Shown: piece after piece, positions 28,051 to 36,496 of the stretch
How the letters are laid out: the number at the start of each line of letters is the position of its first letter
Numbering within the stretch: the first letter of the stretch is position 1
From: Acidobacteria bacterium 13_1_20CM_3_53_8
Lineage (GTDB): Bacteria; Acidobacteriota; Blastocatellia; Pyrinomonadales; Pyrinomonadaceae
Assembly: GCA_001920415.1 (NCBI GenBank)
Contig: MNJR01000139.1
Span: 136,636-200,635 of the forward strand
Direction of reading: 5' to 3'
DNA length: 64,000 bases
Notes under the pieces: generated by a model
What the model saw: the letters and a program-made list of their open reading frames with translations, nothing else
What the model was told of the DNA's origin: nothing
Database searches by the model: none
Made by a program: the position numbers and the translations under genes

Positions 28051-28168
28051 AGTCTGGAGCCAAATGGATTTTAGATTTTCGATTTTGGATTTTCGATTGG
28101 AAGAAGCAGAGTGCTTTTAAATCGAAAATCGCAAATCTAAAATCGAAAATTCCTTGACTTCAGACTTT
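28051..28168. repeat. Heptad-arm dyad, GATTTTC/GATTTTG family
   Basis: Arms of GATTTTC/GATTTTG units (about 28066-28097 and 28119-28151) flank the loop GGAAGAAGCAGAGTGCTTTT, the same loop motif found in the TTTTCAG copies. An outer imperfect pair AAAAGTCTG.../...CAGACTTTT extends it. Confidence 0.8.
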
Positions 28169-28275
28169 TGGTATAAGGCAAAAGCGTAGACAAACATCCT
28201 TCTTAACTTTGCCCATTTTAGTTTTCCCTAAAAGGCGTGCCGTTAGGCTTAACGGTTAACGAAGGCAGCAAGGAT

Positions 28276-30420
28276 ATGCCGGAATACACTCAGGCGAATA
28301 GACCGATTGAAGTTGCCACTCCTCTGGGCGAGGACGTGTTGCTGCTGGTAGGTTTCAAGGGGCACGAGGCCATCTCGCAGCTCTTCAAATTTGAACTGGA
28401 CATGTTGGCCGAAGATGGAAGTAAGGTAAAGTTCGACAAGCTCTTGGGCCAGAAGGTCACCGTGCGGCTAGCCTTGCCGGACGAGAAGAACCAATACTTT
28501 AACGGTATCTGTAGCCGTGTGAGCCAGGGCGGGCGCGACGATACCTTCACACACTTTCACATGGAGATAGTGCCGCAGTTCTGGCTTCTGACCAGACACG
28601 CGCAGAGCCGCATCTTTCAACACATAAACGTCCCGGACATTCTAAAGAAAGTGTTCACAGGAGTGGACGTGAAGTTCGAGATTCAGGGCACGTTCCAGCC
28701 GCGCGACTTCTGCGTACAGTACCGCGAGACGGATTTCAACTTCGCCAGCCGCTTGATGGAGGAAGAGGGCATCTTCTACTTCTTCAAGCACACTGAAGGC
28801 GGTCATCAGATGGTCGTGGCTAACACGCCGCAGAGTCATCCTGATGTGGAGCACGGGAGCACTATCATCTACGAAGAGTTGATAGGCGGCAACCGCCCGG
28901 AGGATCGCATTTTCAGTTGGGAGAAGGTGCAGGAGCTTCGTTCCGGTAAATACACTCTCTGGGATCACTGTTTTGAATTGCCGCACAAGCACCTTGAGGC
29001 GGACAAGCCCATTCAGGAGAGCGTGCAGGTAGGCGAGGTCACTCACAAACTGAAAGTTGCGAACAACGACAGGCTGGAGATTTACGATTATCCCGGCGCA
29101 TACGCTCAACGCTTCGACGGAATTGATAAAGGCGGCGGCGAACATCCAGCCGATTTGCAAAAAATCTTTGAAGACAACAAACGCACCGTAGGCATACGCA
29201 TGCAGCAAGAGGCTGTGCCTAGCATAGTGATTAACGGGGGGAGCACATGCGGGCAGTTATCCACTGGTCATAAGTTCACGCTCGATAGACATTTCGACGC
29301 CGATGGCGAATATGTGTTGACTGCTATCAGCCACAACGCTAGCCTCGCGGCGGATAACTATCGCTCCGATAGTAGCGGCGGCTTCACTTATCACAATCAA
29401 TTCGCATGCATACCTTCGGCGCTTCCGTTTCGCCCGCCGCTAGTTACAGAGAAGCCGACTGTGCACGGCTCGCAGACGGCTGTGGTGGTTGGCCCACCGG
29501 GCGAAGAGATTGCGCCGGACAAGTATGGTCGCGTCAAAGTTCAATTTCACTGGGATCGTGAAGGTAAGAGCAACTCTGACAGTTCCTGCTGGATTCGAGT
29601 CAGTCAAAACTCTGCGGGTAAGCAGTGGGGAGCAATCTACATACCGCGCATAGGCCACGAGGTCATAGTTGATTTCCTGGAAGGCGATCCAGACCAGCCC
29701 ATCATTGTAGGCTCTGTCTATAACGCTTCGGAGATGCCGCCCTACAAGCTGCCCGATGAAAAGACCAAGACAGTCATCTTCAAATCGAACAGTTCCAAAG
29801 GCGGCGGCGGCTTCAACGAGATTCACGTCGAAGACAAAAAGGGCAAAGAGAAGATATTCATTAACGCCGAAAAGGATAAGCACATAAATATCAACTCTAA
29901 TCGGCACGAGTCTGTCGGCTACGACTACCACCTGACAATCGGGCACGACCAGTTTGAAGAGGTGCAAGGCGACAAGCATCAGGTGATCGCGGGCAACCAG
30001 ACTGAAACGGTTGGGAGTTCGCTTTCGATAACCGTGAGCGAGAACGAGCAGAAAACTGTTGGAAGAAACTACGCTCTTCAGGCTGGAACTGAGATTCATC
30101 TCATCGCCGGAATGAATATGGTGCTTGAGAGCGGCACGACTCTGACCTTGAAAGGGCCGGGCGGGTTCATAGTGATTGACTCGTCTGGCATAACCATTCA
30201 GGGCGTGATGGTGAAAATTAACAGCGGCGGCGCTGCGGGAACCGGCGCAGGCTCGAATCCCGGAAAGCCGAAAAAAGCTAAGCATGCGGACACGGCGAAG
30301 GCTGGACAAGTCTCGCAAGCGCCGCCCGCGTCTGCTCCGCAGAGGCCTACGGACTACAGCGTGCCGGCGCTTCAAATGAGGCATGCGTCGAATTCTGCCG
30401 CGCCGTTCTGCGATATATGA
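28276..30420 (+). CDS. vgrG: T6SS spike protein VgrG (TssI)
   Basis: 714 aa from the ATG at 28276 (a GTG at 28237 would add 13 residues; neither has a well-spaced ribosome site). Gp27-like region (about 15-400, with FCVQYRETDFNFASRLMEEE), gp5 OB domain (DKYGRVKVQFHWDREGK, then SCWIRVSQNSAGKQWGAIY), and a C-terminal beta-helix with G-rich strand repeats (GHDQFEEVQGDKHQVIAGNQ). The tail of about 60 residues is Lys/Pro/Ala-rich with no catalytic domain, so cargo is probably loaded through the DUF4123 and PAAR proteins next door. Overlaps the next gene by 4 bp. Confidence 0.95.
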   Translation: MPEYTQANRPIEVATPLGEDVLLLVGFKGHEAISQLFKFELDMLAEDGSKVKFDKLLGQKVTVRLALPDEKNQYFNGICSRVSQGGRDDTFTHFHMEIVPQFWLLTRHAQSRIFQHINVPDILKKVFTGVDVKFEIQGTFQPRDFCVQYRETDFNFASRLMEEEGIFYFFKHTEGGHQMVVANTPQSHPDVEHGSTIIYEELIGGNRPEDRIFSWEKVQELRSGKYTLWDHCFELPHKHLEADKPIQESVQVGEVTHKLKVANNDRLEIYDYPGAYAQRFDGIDKGGGEHPADLQKIFEDNKRTVGIRMQQEAVPSIVINGGSTCGQLSTGHKFTLDRHFDADGEYVLTAISHNASLAADNYRSDSSGGFTYHNQFACIPSALPFRPPLVTEKPTVHGSQTAVVVGPPGEEIAPDKYGRVKVQFHWDREGKSNSDSSCWIRVSQNSAGKQWGAIYIPRIGHEVIVDFLEGDPDQPIIVGSVYNASEMPPYKLPDEKTKTVIFKSNSSKGGGGFNEIHVEDKKGKEKIFINAEKDKHININSNRHESVGYDYHLTIGHDQFEEVQGDKHQVIAGNQTETVGSSLSITVSENEQKTVGRNYALQAGTEIHLIAGMNMVLESGTTLTLKGPGGFIVIDSSGITIQGVMVKINSGGAAGTGAGSNPGKPKKAKHADTAKAGQVSQAPPASAPQRPTDYSVPALQMRHASNSAAPFCDI

Positions 30421-31016
30421 CAGTCGTAGCAGACGCGGCCCGTGAGGCCGCTCCAATCAAGTATATGGAAGGTATTTGGGGGGAAGTAAACAAGAGACTT
30501 TTCGCGGACGACACGCGAAGCGTCTATGCTGTGCTCGATGGCGCGAGCGTGCCGGAGTTGCGCATGAAATTGTACGAGCATCAGCCGGAGTGCATCTGCC
30601 TCTTTCAGGGAGATTTGAAACCGGACATGGCGGAAGTCGCCCCGTACTTAATCCACCTACAGATTGACACGCAGTTTACAAACTGGGTGATAGAGAAAGG
30701 CTGGGGAAATCACTGGGGCATCTTCGCACTCAGCCGAGGCGAGTTGCGCGACATGCGCAAACATTTTCGGCGCTTCCTGACGGTTCATACCAGCGAAGGC
30801 AAGCCCATGCGCTTTCGCTACTACGACCCACGCGTCATGCGCCGCTTTCTGCCCGCATGCAATACTGAAGACCTGGCCGCGCTATTCAATCAGGTAGATT
30901 ATTATCTGCTGGAAGATGAAGACGCGGGCGTGATGCTCAGCTTTCACGCGGAGTCTGGCGCGCTCAAACAGGAAAAGTTCAAGCTTAATGGCGCGCAAGG
31001 TTTTCCGCAGAAGTAA
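30417..31016 (+). CDS. DUF4123 adaptor (T6SS effector chaperone, Tap/TEC type)
   Basis: 199 aa. The DUF4123 core is clear: YAVLDGASVPEL (about 38-49), APYLIHLQIDTQFTNWVIEK, WGNHWGIFALSRG, LRDMRKHFRRFLTVHTSEGK, FRYYDPRVMRRFLPACN. Members load a specific effector onto their VgrG before secretion. ATGA overlap with vgrG implies coupled translation and pairing. The DUF4123 half of the FHA fusion at 33654 is a second, related copy. Confidence 0.92.
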   Translation: MTVVADAAREAAPIKYMEGIWGEVNKRLFADDTRSVYAVLDGASVPELRMKLYEHQPECICLFQGDLKPDMAEVAPYLIHLQIDTQFTNWVIEKGWGNHWGIFALSRGELRDMRKHFRRFLTVHTSEGKPMRFRYYDPRVMRRFLPACNTEDLAALFNQVDYYLLEDEDAGVMLSFHAESGALKQEKFKLNGAQGFPQK

Positions 31017-31051
31017 GCCGCGCCGTTTACGGTTTTTGAGGAGGGAGCAAT

Positions 31052-31561
31052 ATGCCTGGAGGCAAACCAGCGGCTAGAATCACAGACCCTGTCATGCATC
31101 CGTTACCGCCTGTTTTGACGACGGGGCCGGGCAGCCCCAACGTGATAGTCGGTAATCTGCTACAGTGGCGCGGCGTGCCAGCCATGGCAGCCACTGCTTT
31201 GCAGGCGGCAAAGCAGGTCTCCGACACCATCATTAAGGTTGCAGAGGGCGTGACCATTGCCGCAGCAGGTACGCCGGCTGCGCCAGGAGCTAAGGCTGCG
31301 GAAGAGGCTACGAAAGCAGCTTGCGCCACAGCGATGGGAGCCGCGATGTCTATAGCTGCGGGTTTGACGGGTGCGGACAAACACACTTGCAGCACACCTC
31401 TTCCCATTCCGCCGCACGGCCCCGGCGTAGTCATTAATGGCTCGCCCACAGTTTTGGTCAACGGCCTCCCGGCGTGTCGTCAGGGCGATACTGTACTCGA
31501 AGCTGTTGGCCCGCCGAACACAATCGCAATGGGACTGCCGACAGTGCTCATAGGCAATTAG
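31052..31561 (+). CDS. PAAR-domain spike tip protein
   Basis: 169 aa. The N-terminal part (KPAARITDPVMHPLPPV, GSPNVIVGN) and C-terminal part (ACRQGDTVLEAVGPPNTIAM, LPTVLIGN) show the PAAR repeat. Between them an Ala-rich helical stretch of about 75 residues (about 45-110) is inserted, hydrophobic enough to be a transmembrane hairpin or effector-like segment. PAAR proteins sharpen the VgrG tip and carry cargo. A strong GAGGAGGGAG site precedes the ATG. Confidence 0.9.
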   Translation: MPGGKPAARITDPVMHPLPPVLTTGPGSPNVIVGNLLQWRGVPAMAATALQAAKQVSDTIIKVAEGVTIAAAGTPAAPGAKAAEEATKAACATAMGAAMSIAAGLTGADKHTCSTPLPIPPHGPGVVINGSPTVLVNGLPACRQGDTVLEAVGPPNTIAMGLPTVLIGN

Positions 31562-31588
31562 TGAAAGTTAGGTGCTGGAAAATTTTCG

Positions 31589-32017
31589 ATGCTGATAATC
31601 CGCCCGGAACAGATGGAGGTTTTCAAGCCGCAAGCCGACGCGCAATTTGCCGAGCGCGTCGCTGCTTACTTGCGCCGAAAGCACGCTGATGTGGTCGTGC
31701 GTCTTGTAGGCGGCGCGACGCTCGTCAACCGTCTCTCGGACGAAACGTTGATGAAGATGGTGCGATTGGGAATCGAGCGCGCGCTCTCTTATGATTTCAC
31801 CTGGGAATCCAGCATCACTGCTTTCATAGTGCTCATGTTCAAAGTTGCTCCGAACTTCGACCAGCATCCGCTGATAGCTCGCGCATTGAAAGACGCACGG
31901 TTCGCACCCGAAGAGCGTGTTGAAAAGATCTGGGAGCGCGTGACCTCTAAAAACTGGGAGGCTGCGCGCGAAGATTACGATCCGCGAGCATGGCAGTTGA
32001 AGCCGGAGGAGAGATGA
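31589..32017 (+). CDS. Small helical protein of unknown function next to PAAR
   Basis: 142 aa, soluble and predicted mainly helical. Starts MLIIRPEQMEVFKPQADAQF and continues with AERVAAYLRRKHADVV; ends charged. Similar short orfs lie next to PAAR/VgrG genes in other T6SS loci in my recollection, but I know of no assigned function. Position suggests an adaptor or immunity-like partner for the neighbouring cargo. It is 4 bp from the next gene, so co-translated. Confidence 0.7.
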   Translation: MLIIRPEQMEVFKPQADAQFAERVAAYLRRKHADVVVRLVGGATLVNRLSDETLMKMVRLGIERALSYDFTWESSITAFIVLMFKVAPNFDQHPLIARALKDARFAPEERVEKIWERVTSKNWEAAREDYDPRAWQLKPEER

Positions 32018-32021
32018 GAGT

Positions 32022-33242
32022 ATGAGCGCTATGCCGGGAAACTTGGGCCAACAGGCTGCGGCTGCGCAAGGGCAAGTCGGGCAGGCCGTAGAGCAAGCGC
32101 AGTCTCAAGTTCAGCAAACTGCTCAACAGGCCATGCAGCAGGCGCAAGCCGCCGCAGGTCAGGTCGCAGACCAGTTGCAGGACACAGTTCAGAACGCCGT
32201 CAACAACGTCAATCAAGGCGTACAGCAAGCCTCCCAACAACTTCAGCAACAAGCTCAACAGGCTCTCAGTCAAGTTCAACAGGCCGCCCAGCAAGCGAGC
32301 CAGCAAGCTCAGCAAGCAGTTCAAAACGCGCAACAGCAAGTGACGCAGGCCGTCAACGATGCAGCGAACCAGGCCACGCAAGCAGCGCAACAAGCAGCCA
32401 ATCAGGTTCAGCAGGCAGCGCAAACTGCCATCAACGCAGCGCAACAAGCCGGGCAAATGGCATCCGATGCTGCGAATCAACTTCAGCAGCAAGTCGCAGG
32501 CGCTGCGCAAACTGCCGTCAACACAGTTGCGGACGCAGCGCACGCGGCCTACCAGTCTGTCAACGACATCATGTCGCAACTGCCGGGCGGCGCAAGCGAT
32601 TTGGGCCAACAGCTTCAGAACGCTGTGGGCAATGTGATGAATAATTTTCCGAACAGCCCACCCTCGCCCAGCCTGCCCTGCCCGCAGTCTGCTTCACCCG
32701 ACAGAATAATCCAGCAGGCGCAAGCCTTGCAGAACCAGATTCCGCAACAGCTACAGCAAGCGCAACAGACCATACAACAAGCTGCTCAGAGCGCTTTTCA
32801 GCAGGCGCAATCGGCTGCGGGGCAGGCCGCAGATCAATTGCAGAGCGCCGCGCAAACGGCAGCAAACGCAGTCAACGATGCCACGCAAGAAGCAGCGCAA
32901 CAGGTTCAGCAGACTGCGCAAGAGGCGCTCAGTCAAGTTCAGCAGGCTGCGCAAGAGGCGCAATCGGCAGCGCAACAGGCTAGCAATCAAGTCGAGCAGG
33001 CCGTCTCGAACGCGCAGCAGCAAGTCAATCAAGCAGTCAACAATGGCGCGAACCAGGTTCAGCAGGCCGCGCAAGCTGCCGCGCAAACCATGCAGGATGC
33101 TGCGCAGAAGGCTTCCGACATGACGGAGCAAGCTCAACAGCAAGTCGCAGCAGCAGCACAGCAGGCGGCAAGTTCAGTTGGTGAAGCGGCCAGCGGCGCG
33201 CTCGGCGCGGTCAACAGCGCCATGTCCGGCCTGGGCTTCTGA
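32022..33242 (+). CDS. Gln/Ala-rich 11-residue-repeat helical protein in the T6SS cargo region
   Basis: 406 aa, composed almost only of Gln, Ala, Asn, Val and Ser. It reads as successive 11-residue units (e.g. AVNDAANQATQ, AAQQAANQVQQ, AAQTAINAAQQ) in two homologous halves (about 12-195 and 237-385) joined by a Pro/Ser linker (PNSPPSPSLPCPQSASPD, about 211-228). Undecad periodicity resembles LEA, apolipoprotein or phasin-like amphipathic helices, but with very few charges. No signal peptide or membrane helix. It follows PAAR in the same operon, hence possibly a secreted cargo or a tether. An ATG at 32031 is an alternative start. Function unknown. Confidence 0.7.
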   Translation: MSAMPGNLGQQAAAAQGQVGQAVEQAQSQVQQTAQQAMQQAQAAAGQVADQLQDTVQNAVNNVNQGVQQASQQLQQQAQQALSQVQQAAQQASQQAQQAVQNAQQQVTQAVNDAANQATQAAQQAANQVQQAAQTAINAAQQAGQMASDAANQLQQQVAGAAQTAVNTVADAAHAAYQSVNDIMSQLPGGASDLGQQLQNAVGNVMNNFPNSPPSPSLPCPQSASPDRIIQQAQALQNQIPQQLQQAQQTIQQAAQSAFQQAQSAAGQAADQLQSAAQTAANAVNDATQEAAQQVQQTAQEALSQVQQAAQEAQSAAQQASNQVEQAVSNAQQQVNQAVNNGANQVQQAAQAAAQTMQDAAQKASDMTEQAQQQVAAAAQQAASSVGEAASGALGAVNSAMSGLGF

Positions 33243-33261
33243 GCATACGGGCTTTTACGAA

Positions 33262-33521
33262 GTCAAAAGGTAAAAGTAAAAAGGCAAAAGTGAGGGGAAG
33301 CCAATCTTTTAATTAAGAAATGGTTCTCCACCTATAGCGGTTCTCACTTGGGTGCGACCACTCTGATCAAGGCATGCAGGTCAGTACCGCCTGCGGTAGC
33401 GGGCGGGTATCGGTGCGGCTACGACCCGCCCGCTACCGCAGGCGGTACTGACATGAGTCGCATTCAAGTGAGAACCGCTATAACTTTTGCCTTTTTACTT
33501 TTACCTTTTGACTTTTGCCTT
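33262..33521. repeat. Heptad-arm dyad, AAAAGGC/AAAAGTA family, split by a nested element
   Basis: Arms about 33262-33292 (TCAAAAGGTAAAAGTAAAAA...) and 33486-33521 (complement) are separated by the 150-bp element at 33333-33482. The left loop remnant holds AAGCCAATCTTTTAATTAAG. The rest of the gap up to 33653 shows no gene. Confidence 0.8.
33333..33482. mobile_element. Composite 150-bp palindromic element, copy A
   Basis: Terminal inverted repeats TATAGCGGTTCTCACTTG/CAAGTGAGAACCGCTATA enclose short unique arms and a 73-bp palindrome (33380-33452) of a second family. It is identical, in inverted orientation, to 49893-50042. No ORF: a non-autonomous element. Confidence 0.85.
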
Positions 33522-33653
33522 ATTCCAAACGCGCGCTCCGCGCTATTGCCAAGAGCGCAGTTAATCTTTATCTTTACATAACAGCTTTGGCTTTCAAGTT
33601 CTAATCATTCATCTTCTGTTACCGAGAAGCGGTTCGCGTAAGGTTCAGGTTCG

Positions 33654-34823
33654 ATGCGACTTGTTCTTGAAATCGTCTCCGGCCCTCTGGCTGGGAAGAA
33701 TATAGTGGCCGAAGAGTCTCAGGTCGTTCGCATAGGCCGCACGACCAAAGCAGACATCGCCACGAAGGACACCTTCATGTCGCGCGAGCATTTTTCTGTA
33801 GAGTGCGATGGCAAGGAGTGTCGCCTGCGCGATCTGAAGAGCCGCAACGGTACGGAGGTGAACGATGAAACCGTAACCGATGTGCTGCTCAAAGAAGGCG
33901 ACCGCGTTCACGCAGGGCACACCGATTTCATAGTCCACATAGAAACGAGCGCAGAGCCGCCGCCACCTAAAGAGCTTGCAGACACTATTCCTCCAGATGA
34001 GCAACAGGTCAAAGAGGAAAGAGTAAGCGAAAAGCTTGACGCGGCTGCGGTCAAAAGCTCCGCGCCGCTCGCGCACACACCGACTCCAATCGCTTCGCCT
34101 CAGCCGACTCGCGAAGAGGACTGGGGAGTGACGAGCCTTGACCCCCGCCTCTCGAAAGAGTTGGCCCAACGACGCGCATCCGTTTCGCCCGCGCCCGAAT
34201 CCTCTGTGCCCGAACCCGTAGCGCCGCCGCCCACACCTGAGATCGTTCGGCCAGAGCCTCCCAAAGAAGATATGGAGCAATCGCTTGCTTCTTACGAAGC
34301 CGCTACGCCTGCGGGTCGTCTGCTGCACATACTTCGCAATCAACCTGAGCCTCTGATGGCGTTAGTGGACGCCGCGCGCGAGCCTGCGTTGCTTGATCTG
34401 CTGCGCAGTTCAGGCGAAGAGTTTCAGTCTCTCTACAAGGATGAGAAGAACGCGAAAGTAGCGCCGTATCTTGTACGGCTGCCGCCAAAGTCGCCTTTGC
34501 TCAAGCGCATGACGCGCGAAGGTTGGGGCAAGGGTTGGGGAGTCTATCTAACCTGCTCTTTGCCGCTCCAGGGCTTGCGCGCATATTTTAGGAAAACTCT
34601 GATGGTGGCTACGCCCGATGGAATGGAGTTCTTCTCACGCTTCTACGACCCGCGCTTCTTCCGCAACTTCCTGAACGGCTGCACAGCCGCCGAGTCTGAA
34701 AAGTTTTTTGGGCCAATCAGCTCTTATCTAATGGAAGACGAGCGACCGGAAATTCTCTTACAGTTTACGCGCACCTCGCGCGGCGCGGAAAAGAAGGGGC
34801 ATCTATTGTCCATGCCGGAATAG
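33654..34823 (+). CDS. FHA-DUF4123 fusion protein
   Basis: 389 aa. The N-terminal FHA domain (about 3-100) has VVRIGRTTKADI, SREHFSVEC and the KSRNGTEV phosphothreonine loop. A Pro/Ala/Glu-rich linker (about 101-215) follows. The C-terminal domain (about 222-375) matches the DUF4123 protein at 30417 block by block: MALVDAAREPALLDLL, APYLVRLPPKSPLLKRM, REGWGKGWGVYLTCSLPL, LRAYFRKTLMVATPDG, FSRFYDPRFFRNFLNGC. It would link effector loading to threonine phosphorylation, an inference from domain content. It closes the T6SS locus and is separated from the upstream genes only by repeats. Confidence 0.85.
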   Translation: MRLVLEIVSGPLAGKNIVAEESQVVRIGRTTKADIATKDTFMSREHFSVECDGKECRLRDLKSRNGTEVNDETVTDVLLKEGDRVHAGHTDFIVHIETSAEPPPPKELADTIPPDEQQVKEERVSEKLDAAAVKSSAPLAHTPTPIASPQPTREEDWGVTSLDPRLSKELAQRRASVSPAPESSVPEPVAPPPTPEIVRPEPPKEDMEQSLASYEAATPAGRLLHILRNQPEPLMALVDAAREPALLDLLRSSGEEFQSLYKDEKNAKVAPYLVRLPPKSPLLKRMTREGWGKGWGVYLTCSLPLQGLRAYFRKTLMVATPDGMEFFSRFYDPRFFRNFLNGCTAAESEKFFGPISSYLMEDERPEILLQFTRTSRGAEKKGHLLSMPE

Positions 34824-34978
34824 CGAAAGAATCGAACTGCCACAAATAATGTAACGCCAATCTGCAAGAAACATTCAGGCAGTTATCTATGCACTGCAAC
34901 GCATGATGATGGTCGAACGTTTATAGTCTCAGGTATTGGCAACTTGAGAAAATTAGCAATCGCATAGGCAATCTGTGC

Positions 34979-35117
34979 GGAGAGAAAGATTCACCGCCGC
35001 AGGCGCAGAGAACGCAGAGATTACACAGAGGATTTCTAATCTCAAATTTGAAATTTCAAATCTCAAATATTTTATTCTTCTTCGGTGCTCTCTGTGGTGG
35101 TGAAACTTTCTCTCATT
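34979..35117. repeat. Composite dyad between the T6SS locus and the ABC operon
   Basis: The outer arms GAGAGAAAGATTCACC and GGTGAAACTTTCTCTC (about 34979 and 35100) are complementary, with GCGCAGAGAACGCAGAG-type units next to the left one. The inner part carries ATTTGAAATTTCAAAT-type units. It lies between two convergent genes. Elsewhere in 34824-35140 I see nothing. Confidence 0.65.
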
Positions 35118-35140
35118 ACACTCAACTGAATAAATTATCT

Positions 35141-36496
35141 TCACCTTGCGGCGCTAATCATCAACCCTGTTATGACGGCTACCGCAGTTGCAGCCGACAT
35201 AATCAAGATACTACATCGCTTGCCACGAAGAGATGCGCCCGCGCGTGATCCTCCGGTTGACTTGCGCTCAAAGAAGAGATGCGCGAGTGAGAGACAGACG
35301 ACTGCGAGCGCCAGACAGTAAATTCTGTGAGTGAGGATTTGTGGCAATCGCCGCGCGACGCCGCTCATTAAATCAGAAGGTGTCCAAAGACCGTAAAGCA
35401 CAGGATTATAGAGCGGGTGGTTGTAACCCAGATTGAATAGATAAAACGACCCACCTACGATGGCAAAACACACAGCGTATGTCAGATACTTATCGCGCAG
35501 AAGGACGTTTAAGGCTGTGGCTGCGGCGATCATGAAAGCCATGCCGGGGACGAGAATCACCGAGTAGATTGTTAGATACGTCAGGACTTCAACCGGCGCA
35601 TGGCCTTTATAGATTTGCAGCGCGATGGCCGCTGCGCCGACCAATGCGCTCGCAGAGATAGAAAGCAGAAGCGTGGTCAAGAATTTCGAGAGCAGCAACA
35701 CGAAGTTGGGAGCGGGCACGCTCCATAGCACAGGCTCAACCCTCAATTCGTGGTCTCTGTGCATAGCCTCTCCCGTGTAAAAGATTGCTATGGCTATCAG
35801 AAATAAGAGAAACGAATCCGCCGTGCGCGCTGCGTAAGCTGCGGAGTACGATGGGTCAGGAACAGCTTCATAATACGCCAGCCCTAAAACAGAGACCAGC
35901 ATGGCGAGAGGCAAAAGCACTACTAGACTGCGTTCCGCGAAAAGCAGGCGAAGCTCTATATCAAAAGCGGCCATCAACTGCTTGAAACTAGCACGCGCTC
36001 CTTCGGTTACCGTGCTGACTTTCGGAAGCGCGACTGTTTTCAGAGGCGCGGCTTCAACTATATCCTGCGCAGGCCGGGCAAAGTCTAACTCTATAGCGGG
36101 GCTATAGAGTCGTTTGTCTCTTGTGCTCAGATTAATAGTCGTCAGTTGATCATCACGCTTACTTTTTTTGAGCCGCTCGACCATTGAAAAACGGACGTAG
36201 AGGATCGTCAGGCAGACGGCTGAAACTAAGATCACAAAGGCGCGATTGGCTATCATGTCTGCGTCATAGTTCAGGGAAAACTGGTTAAGCCACTCGGCGC
36301 TGCGCCCTTGCCATGACTCACCGACATTGAATAGCAACGGATCGAGAGCTATTCGCCATCGCAACGGTAGTCCTTTAATCGTCTCCTGCCATGCGATGTA
36401 GAAGAAATAAAAGGAGACCATCAGCCCGTAAACTATCTTGACGTTGCGCGTGAGCGTGCCCACGGTAAAGCAGAGTGCCGTCAGCGCCAGACTCGA
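35141..36496 (-). CDS. ABC-2 type permease, C-terminal part after a frameshift
   Basis: About 450 codons in frame with the stop at 35141. The first family-like residues are SLALTALCFTVGTLTRNVKI just downstream of the break near 36496. At least eight hydrophobic membrane segments follow, including a second permease half after a cytosolic linker (residues ALPKVSTVTEGARASFKQ). It belongs with the N-terminal fragment at 36481-36936. Together they form a large ABC-2/NosY-like permease of the kind found with multicopper or efflux-type ATPases; the substrate is unknown. The open frame extends upstream to 36580, but those residues are out-of-frame translation of the other fragment. Confidence 0.75.
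   Translation of the reverse strand, partial: SSLALTALCFTVGTLTRNVKIVYGLMVSFYFFYIAWQETIKGLPLRWRIALDPLLFNVGESWQGRSAEWLNQFSLNYDADMIANRAFVILVSAVCLTILYVRFSMVERLKKSKRDDQLTTINLSTRDKRLYSPAIELDFARPAQDIVEAAPLKTVALPKVSTVTEGARASFKQLMAAFDIELRLLFAERSLVVLLPLAMLVSVLGLAYYEAVPDPSYSAAYAARTADSFLLFLIAIAIFYTGEAMHRDHELRVEPVLWSVPAPNFVLLLSKFLTTLLLSISASALVGAAAIALQIYKGHAPVEVLTYLTIYSVILVPGMAFMIAAATALNVLLRDKYLTYAVCFAIVGGSFYLFNLGYNHPLYNPVLYGLWTPSDLMSGVARRLPQILTHRIYCLALAVVCLSLAHLFFERKSTGGSRAGASLRGKRCSILIMSAATAVAVITGLMISAAR

Noticed and set aside
31947-33143. Leu/Arg-rich minus-strand open frames opposite the repeat protein
   Set aside because: Low-complexity shadows of CAG/CAA-rich coding sequence; the plus-strand frame has the operon context and ribosome site.
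33348-33581. Open frame across the composite element
   Set aside because: Starts within a palindromic non-coding element; not a gene.
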